A stretch of DNA of 64,000 bases. It comes from Centroberyx gerrardi (taxonomy: Eukaryota; Chordata; Actinopteri; Beryciformes; Berycidae). The position numbers and the translations under genes were made by a program. Where the stretch lies: positions 3,638,043 through 3,702,042 of the forward strand of contig NC_136013.1 in NCBI RefSeq assembly GCF_048128805.1, given 5' to 3'. Each line of letters opens with the position of its first letter. Within the stretch, counting starts at the first letter, position 1. Under the pieces are notes generated by a model. It searched no databases. It was given only the letters and a program-made list of their open reading frames with translations, and was not told where the DNA came from. Of this stretch, positions 58,401-64,000 are shown piece after piece.

Positions 58401-59079
58401 GTCGCTGGACACTTGTAGCTTTGATTCAAATAATATATTTAAAGCTGCACCAGGCAACACATTCACACATTGGCGGCTCCAAATGGCAGCGAGAGGTAAC
58501 GGATTGAAAAGAATGAACTTCAATACCCACAAATCCTGTGAGGCGAGGTCAGTAAACGTCACACAGCTCGCTCATGTTTCCCAACCGGCCGGTCTGTGAT
58601 GCTTTAATACCGAAGGTTTTTGTGAGTCCAGCTTTCTCTAGACGGAGCGCTGCTCACTGCTGTTTAAGCGTCAGTTTGGATTTTATTCTCAAGTTGTGAT
58701 TCGTCTCTTCCTGTGGGCGGAGACGTGACCAAACCTGACGCCAGAGTTTCACTTGGGCAAACAGGGAGAATCTGCGGTGTCTCAATTAGTGGGAATGGGA
58801 CTCTCTTCTCCACTGCAGTCCCACTTTGTGATTTAGGCTGATAAGACAGGTGCATTTTTGCATACAAATCCAGCCTAGTGCAGCTTTCCACATTGCATTA
58901 CAAACACCTGACATCTTGAGGGGGGAAAAAGCTCTTCCATCACGTTCCCCGCTGACACGCCGTCTTTCTTATTCCTTCCAGAAAAATACGATTACGTGGG
59001 GAGGCTGCTGAAGCCCGGGGACGAGCCGTCGGAGTACACAGACGAGGAAGACATCAAGGACCACCTGAAACACGACTGA
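55473..59079 (+). CDS. pgrmc2: Progesterone receptor membrane component 2, 198 aa
   Basis: PGRMC2 is a membrane-anchored haem-binding protein of the MAPR family, with a cytochrome b5-like fold, in ER and nuclear membranes; it is linked to haem trafficking and steroid responses. Exons 55473-55815, 57262-57417 and 58982-59079 join in phase (597 nt with stop). The sequence has an acidic N-terminus ([16 protein letters not shown]), one membrane segment at about residues 29-51 ([21 protein letters not shown]), then the b5-like domain: [55 protein letters not shown]. It ends [20 protein letters not shown]. Tyr residues of the YGxxG..Y type are present. The PGRMC2 rather than PGRMC1 call rests on the N-terminus and on larp1b next door, as in human 4q28. 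Exon 1 carries all residues up to the domain start. Confidence 0.95.
58438..58887. repeat. MITE family D, copy 2, pgrmc2 intron 2
   Basis: Ends 'tttaaagctgcaccaggcaa' and 'agcctagtgcagcttt'. The left half matches 7140-7300 in inverted orientation (shared 'ccggccggt', 'cacacagctcgct'). Confidence 0.65.
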
Positions 59080-60464
59080 GCTGCTCATCAAACCGACCAA
59101 AGCCAGGAACCCAAACAGCTGCGACAGACCGCCCCAGCCCCCCCAAACCTCCACCACCTCCTCCTCCTCCTCCTCCTACTCCGCCCTGCCGTTCTACCTG
59201 CCACCCCTCACCCCCTCCGCACCACTCCGCCCCCCCCCCCCCCCCTCCATCCCTCTCCTGTACCTCCTGAATCTGTCCGGTACGGTGGCTGTTGTGGAAG
59301 AGCAGGACTCAGTCTGTCCCGCCCAGACCTCCCTCCCTCTTCATCCCGAGAGATTCCCACCAACAGAAAACGATTGAGAAACTCGATGGGGGGGCTTTTA
59401 ACGAGGGGAGGAGGGGGGGTGGGGGGTGTTGTGCTATTAGATGTATTTGTAAAGGAAACAAAACTACAAAATATTTAACTCTGGGTGGAGGCTGGTCGGA
59501 GGGTCTCGGCAGTCAGAAACACATTGGTCACAGATGGTCAGTGGAGTGGGAAGGGGAAACGGATTTCTCTCTTTTTTTGGTGTAGTCACCTCGCAACTGA
59601 ACTGCTTTAGCTTTGGAAAGCTTGTCAATCAATCGTTTGTTTTTGTTAAAGAAAAAAAAATCTGTTTTTTTTTTTTGTTTTTTTTCCCCCGCCTGTTGAG
59701 AGGGCAGCGCTGTGGCCTAACCAAAGGCAACGGGAGGGGCGTCGCATTTTCCTGTTGTGTTTGTAGTGTATGCACTACTTAGTTTTCTTTGTTTGTCACC
59801 ATGTGATTGTATTTGTTGAGTAGCGTAGTGGGAGGATGTGGGAGGGGCGGGGCAGAGGGAGGGGGGGGGGGGGGGTCAAAGGTCCTTGCCATATGAAACC
59901 TATTTTGAATCACTTGACAGACTGAATCAGTGATTGGGAATACAAAGGGAAGGTCATAAGGCAGTTCTAATCAATCGACTCAATTGTTTACATGCCTCAC
60001 AAGCCAGCTGCAAGTCTGTAGATTCCCCCGAAAATGGTCAAAGTATTAATTGTGCCTTATTTTGTTTGTTGTATACAACTTAAGTCCTGACCGGTCTGAA
60101 AGAGAAGAGGCTGGAGGGTGGAGGCGGGGGGGGGGTGCTGCCCCCCCCTCAAGGCGTTAGAGGACGCTGGTTTCCAAGACTCGGTCCCCCTGACTTAAAG
60201 AAGGCATGCGTTTTGTCAGTCCTCCACACACAGACTGTAATATTTCCCCACTTCACTTTGTAAATAGACCGTATGAAGTACTCAGTGTTACTGCCATATT
60301 TATGTAGTTGATGAACTCCATATATATTGCTATGTCGTATTGGCCAAAACCCCCATGGTTTGTGTTTTTTCTTTATTTTTTTTGTTTTCTTTCAGTTCTG
60401 AACTTCTTTTTAAACGTGGGTGAATTTCCAAACGGAGCGTTGCAAAGTGCTGCGGGGTGGGATC

Positions 60465-60498
60465 GGGATCAGGATCTGGATCTGGATCTGGATCTGTT
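60465..60498 (+). repeat. Hexamer tandem repeat (ggatct)n in pgrmc2 3' UTR
   Basis: About five copies of GGATCT-like units (two diverged, then clean) just upstream of the presumed poly(A) site. Confidence 0.8.
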
Positions 60499-60668
60499 CT
60501 TGCGAATCTTTGGGAGAGACGTTGCTTATCCTGTAAATATATCTATCATTTTATTAAAGCATGTGCAACAAAGTGAGCTATGCCGAATTCCCACCACGTC
60601 ATGTATTTAAATGTTGGGTGTGTGTGTGTGTCTGCGCGACAGAGGCAGGAAGGGATTTGTTCATGCAT

Positions 60669-60674
60669 AATAAA
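60669..60674 (+). promoter_or_regulatory. pgrmc2: Polyadenylation signal of pgrmc2
   Basis: AATAAA about 1.6 kb after the stop; an ATTAAA lies at 60553-60558. The 3' UTR is marked by C-runs (59231), G-runs (59861), T-runs (59667) and a 'ggatct' tandem repeat (60470-60497). Confidence 0.55.
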
Positions 60675-60689
60675 TTGATTTGGTTAATA

Positions 60690-61990
60690 ATTGAAGAAGT
60701 CTGGCATTTATTTACTTTCAGAATCAGCATAATTGGATCGGTCTCAAAGAAAAGGTAAATGTTGCATGTTTCATAGTTCATTCAAATGTTAAACTATAAG
60801 TTTCTGTCCTGCAGGATTGCTTTGCTACAAGCTCAGTATATGAATTCAGTCAAGTTAGAGGCAGGGATGGAGTGGGAAGTAAAAATTGGTTTTAAAAATA
60901 GATTTAGCAGCTTACATCAGACTGATCATTCACACATCCACATGTCTACTAAGCTTGGTTTCTTTCAGTTACAATACTTCTGAGTACAGCTACAATACTT
61001 TAGAGTAAAGTTCAGCTTGATTTAGCATGATTTCATGTCAAAAAAAACAAATTAAAAGGAGTTAAAGTGAGTTCACCCTTCACTACATCCCTGGATTTGG
61101 GCCAAGAGATGAGAAAACTGCTATGTATATATAAAAATAAAAAAAACAAGTGTGCAGACTACTTTGTGGCAAACTTGTGGGGGAACTATCTATTGTTGTC
61201 AGATGTTTACTGGCAGCAACGCACATATGAACTTGTGGCAAACCACTCAGTTTAGTGCAAATATGTTGCAACTTTTAAAGAGCTTTTTATCTTATAAGAC
61301 CTTTACTTAGTTTTTAAAAAGGTTTAGCATTTGAACTTATGAACTTATGTAGAGGAGGGAAAAGCTGCCTATATGCATTCTACTCATTTATGTGGAGAAT
61401 TAACACTTTTTGACATAACATCATAGAATACAACATAAGTGGTATTAAACTGATATGTTGTATATTAAGGTCTTTTAAGGGGGAATAAGCTCAAGTTAAT
61501 GCTTTTCTGAAAATATGATTATATACATGGTAAACTTATTTATTAGTTTATTTGATAGGGACAATGCAAATTAACATAGTGCCACTTCAACTGCTTACAA
61601 ACAATTTGATGCAACTGATATTCTGCATACAGAGATTATACCTGTTACTAGTTTCTTAGAAAGAGAAAAAAAGGAAGAAAATATTAAGGTTACATACAAT
61701 TATGAAGCATATATGATTTTTTGTTAACATGGGTTTTCCTCATAATAATCACCTACTGTATATAATTCAGCCATCTTTTTATTTACCGTCGCATCACTGC
61801 GCATGGCAGACTTTTTAATTAACAGCAGTTTGCATGTAAATTAATGACTTAACTGTAGGTGATGATAAACAGTGCAAACATATACATTCTAGCACTGCAT
61901 CAGATACAGTGGTATAACACTGTGGCACCGTGCTGAGTGTCATCGGAGGCTAAAAATAAATCGCCCTGTCATGTCTGTAGTAAAACTGTC
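60690..61990. other. Intergenic region pgrmc2-asmt
   Basis: AT-rich, no recognised repeat family or coding exon; short open frames only. Confidence 0.5.
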
Positions 61991-62060
61991 CAGTCAGAGT
62001 GAAGCTCAGCAGCGCCGCCGCCGCCGCTCAGGCTGGACCCGGAACTGCACTGCATGCTCC

Positions 62061-62061
62061 G

Positions 62062-62140
<79 letters not shown>
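62061..62140 (+). repeat. (GT)40 microsatellite upstream of asmt
   Basis: Eighty bases of GT repeat with one early interruption, about 520 bp before the asmt start codon. Confidence 0.95.
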
Positions 62141-62141
<1 letters not shown>

Positions 62142-62436
62142 TCAGTACAAACTAGTCGCTGTTATTGTGTGATCGGTCTTAAAGCGAAGCGGCTCCAGCA
62201 AGACACCCGGAGAGCTGCAGCGGGGGTTTCGGTGCAGATGAGCCCGTCGACCATTTCATTTCCCGGAGTTCAGCTCGACCTCCTCGGCTCCACACCACCG
62301 ACATCTTGGCTGTGTTTTTTTTTTTTTTTTTCTTCTTCACACAGAGACCCCAACTCTCCAAATCTCCCAAATCTTTCCTCCCGGGAGCGGATCCTGCAGC
62401 TTTACTGAGGCATCAACAGTTTGAGCGTCAGATCTG

Positions 62437-62550
62437 GTGAGTGAAGAAGCATTTCCATTAAAAACCCACTGTGCACAAATACAATGCAGAGCAGAGATGT
62501 GGACACAAAGCTGAGCTGATCTACAGAAAGTTGCATCCATTCCTCCACAG
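62437..62550 (+). other. Likely 5' UTR intron of asmt
   Basis: A donor-like CTG|GTGAGT at 62437 and an acceptor 'tcctccacag' ending at 62550 suggest a non-coding first exon ending at 62436 and a second exon starting 30 bp before the ATG. Confidence 0.5.
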
Positions 62551-62580
62551 ATTGATTTCTTCTCCCTCTGAAGCGGAATA

Positions 62581-63295
62581 ATGGCAGAGCATCTTTCCCA
62601 GAGCGAGCTGGACTACCCGTTCAAACTGCTGGAGTATTTCAACGGCTTCAGGGTGTCAAAGGTCACAATTATTTACTTAAAACTCATTTAATTAACATGT
62701 CAGATAAGTAGGGATGGGACCGATCTGCTTCTCTCACGATACGATGCGGGTTCACGATTCGATACAACCACGATAAATAAAAGTTCAATGATAAAAAAGA
62801 CTGACTGTGCAGAATTATGTTTATTTCTGAGTCAATGGCATCTTGCTAGAATGTAAACAACAATTTAAAAATGTCATTACAAAGTATAAATAATATAATT
62901 TGGATGGAGAGCTTGTGAAACTGTGATGGGCAAGCTGTCTAATTTGTAATTACTACAGCAGAATAAAATGTAGTTAATATCGCGATTTATTTTTTTTTAG
63001 TGTCACATTTTTGTATTGTGATATATTGAATTTCAATATATTGTCCCATCCCTACAATCAGTACAGCCTCCTTTCTGTCCAGCAGTCCAGAGATGCTGAT
63101 TTGCGTACTTTTCCCTACAGGTGATATTTTCGGCCTGTGAGCTGGGAGTGTTTGACCTCCTGCTGAAGTCCCAGAAGCCCCTGAGCGCGGAGTGTGTGGC
63201 GGGGGAGCTGGGCGCCAGCGTGGACGGGATGGAGAGGCTGCTGGACGTCCTGGTGGGCATCGAGATCCTGGAGGTGGAGACGATCGACGGGACAG
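62581..63295 (+). CDS. asmt: Acetylserotonin O-methyltransferase, N-terminal part
   Basis: ASMT methylates N-acetylserotonin with S-adenosylmethionine, the last step of melatonin synthesis in pineal and retina. Exons 62581-62661 and 63121-63295 encode 85 residues, and the gene continues past the window (phase 1 donor at 63296). MAEHLSQSELDYPFKLLEYF, NGFRVSK, VIFSACELGVFDLLLKSQKP, LSAECVAGELG and DGMERLLDVLVGIEILEVET match the N-terminal dimerisation / winged-helix domain of ASMT-type plant-like O-methyltransferases. The SAM-binding Rossmann domain is not in the window. Teleosts carry more than one asmt gene (and asmtl); I cannot say which this is. The first coding exon is preceded by a probable UTR intron. 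Confidence 0.88.
62709..63054 (+). repeat. hAT-like MITE family F, copy 2, asmt intron
   Basis: 346 bp, ends TAGGGATGGGAC and GTCCCATCCCTA. The interior 'ctgactgtgcagaattatgt' and 'ttggatggagagcttgtgaa' matches 29765-30134. No clear target duplication here. Confidence 0.75.
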
Positions 63296-63393
63296 GTGAA
63301 GTCCAGGACACATGTTAAACTTAAACTACCTAACAGGTCTGAGTGGAAAGCCAGATCTGACAACAACCAGGCAACGATATTCAGGCTGACGAG

Positions 63394-63700
63394 AAGGGCC
63401 GGGCAATAATTCAATATTATCATTTATTGTCTTTCAGTTGAATCATATCATGATGAAATGACGATATTGAGTTATTGTTGTGATGCAGGATTCTGTTGTC
63501 TAAATGAATGATAAAAAAGCAAATACTAATTAAAATCGATCACAAAATGAGATCTGAAACAAATTAGGGAATATTATATGAAAATTAGTTTTATTGTACT
63601 TTATATCACCATGCAGTTCAGTGCAATGAATATCAATTTGATTATTTAACGTGATTTTGCATGTTAGCCAATATTATTCTATATTGATATTGAAATAATG
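63394..63700 (-). repeat. MITE family A, copy 5
   Basis: Reverse orientation, begins 'agggccgggcaataattcaa'. It lies just after asmt exon 2. The far end is weak. Confidence 0.6.
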
Positions 63701-64000
63701 TCCTTTGGTTCTTCTATTCTATTCTGTTCTGTTCTATTATTAACATATACAGTATATACTGTATATATACAGTATATATTAATAATATCATCTGTGACAA
63801 GTGTGATGGTATTTACTAGTGAAGAGCCACACACAGATGAGCAGACTCACCTATTTCCAGGAATCAATTTGAGAAAGAATGAGAATAGGTGACATCGCCC
63901 TTTATCAGTACAAATTATAAAAATCTCTCCTTATTGTTTAGTGGAGTATGTATTGTGAAAACAAAATGGAGGACGGTGCTTTGCCTCCCTGTAATCCCTC

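Noticed and set aside
61971-62408. 145-codon open frame over the (GT)n upstream of asmt
   Set aside because: Mostly Cys-Val repeats from the microsatellite.
1-64000. CRISPR array, phage, insertion sequence or operon
   Set aside because: Tandem repeats here are eukaryotic microsatellites; genes are intron-split and monocistronic.

Overview
The window is about 64 kb of vertebrate nuclear DNA, almost certainly from a ray-finned (teleost, probably spiny-rayed) fish. Genes are split into small exons with GT..AG introns. (CA)n tracts and short inverted-terminal-repeat transposons fill the introns, and the proteins read as fish orthologues of known vertebrate genes. No CRISPR array, operon or prokaryotic signal is present.

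Layout. 1-2289 (+): last four coding exons of ahsa1, the Hsp90 co-chaperone activator; it meets the next gene tail to tail. 9335-4255 (-): a compact six-exon gene for a 149-residue DRAP1/NC2-alpha-like histone-fold protein. 10064-21541 (+): a 16-exon, 411-residue single-domain phospholipase B1-like GDSL lipase with a signal peptide and a hydrophobic C-terminal tail. A tRNA-Cys-like gene sits in its third intron. 23648-52918 (+): a 19-exon La-related protein of the LARP1 family (about 1093 residues, with RGG box, La module and DM15 region), best called larp1b. 55473-59079 (+): pgrmc2, three exons, 198 residues. 62581-63295 (+, runs off the window): first two coding exons of an acetylserotonin O-methyltransferase (asmt). 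The adjacency larp1b-pgrmc2 matches the human 4q28 neighbourhood and supports the larp1b call.

The genes do not form a pathway; they are housekeeping or single-function neighbours. The rest is introns, UTRs and a dense set of non-autonomous DNA transposons, several in multiple copies and some nested, plus a decayed LINE fragment and microsatellites.

Points most worth a second look: (1) a hAT-type MITE inserted exactly at the stop codon of the phospholipase gene, with a perfect 8-bp target duplication that carries the stop; (2) complementary (UG)n and (CA)n tracts flanking an in-frame exon of the same gene; (3) a second frame, open for 141 codons across five exons of the DRAP1-like gene, starting at an upstream ATG; (4) a repeat whose end lies only 34 bp upstream of the pgrmc2 start codon. 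All exon boundaries come from reading splice signals and family similarity by eye; no alignment was run.
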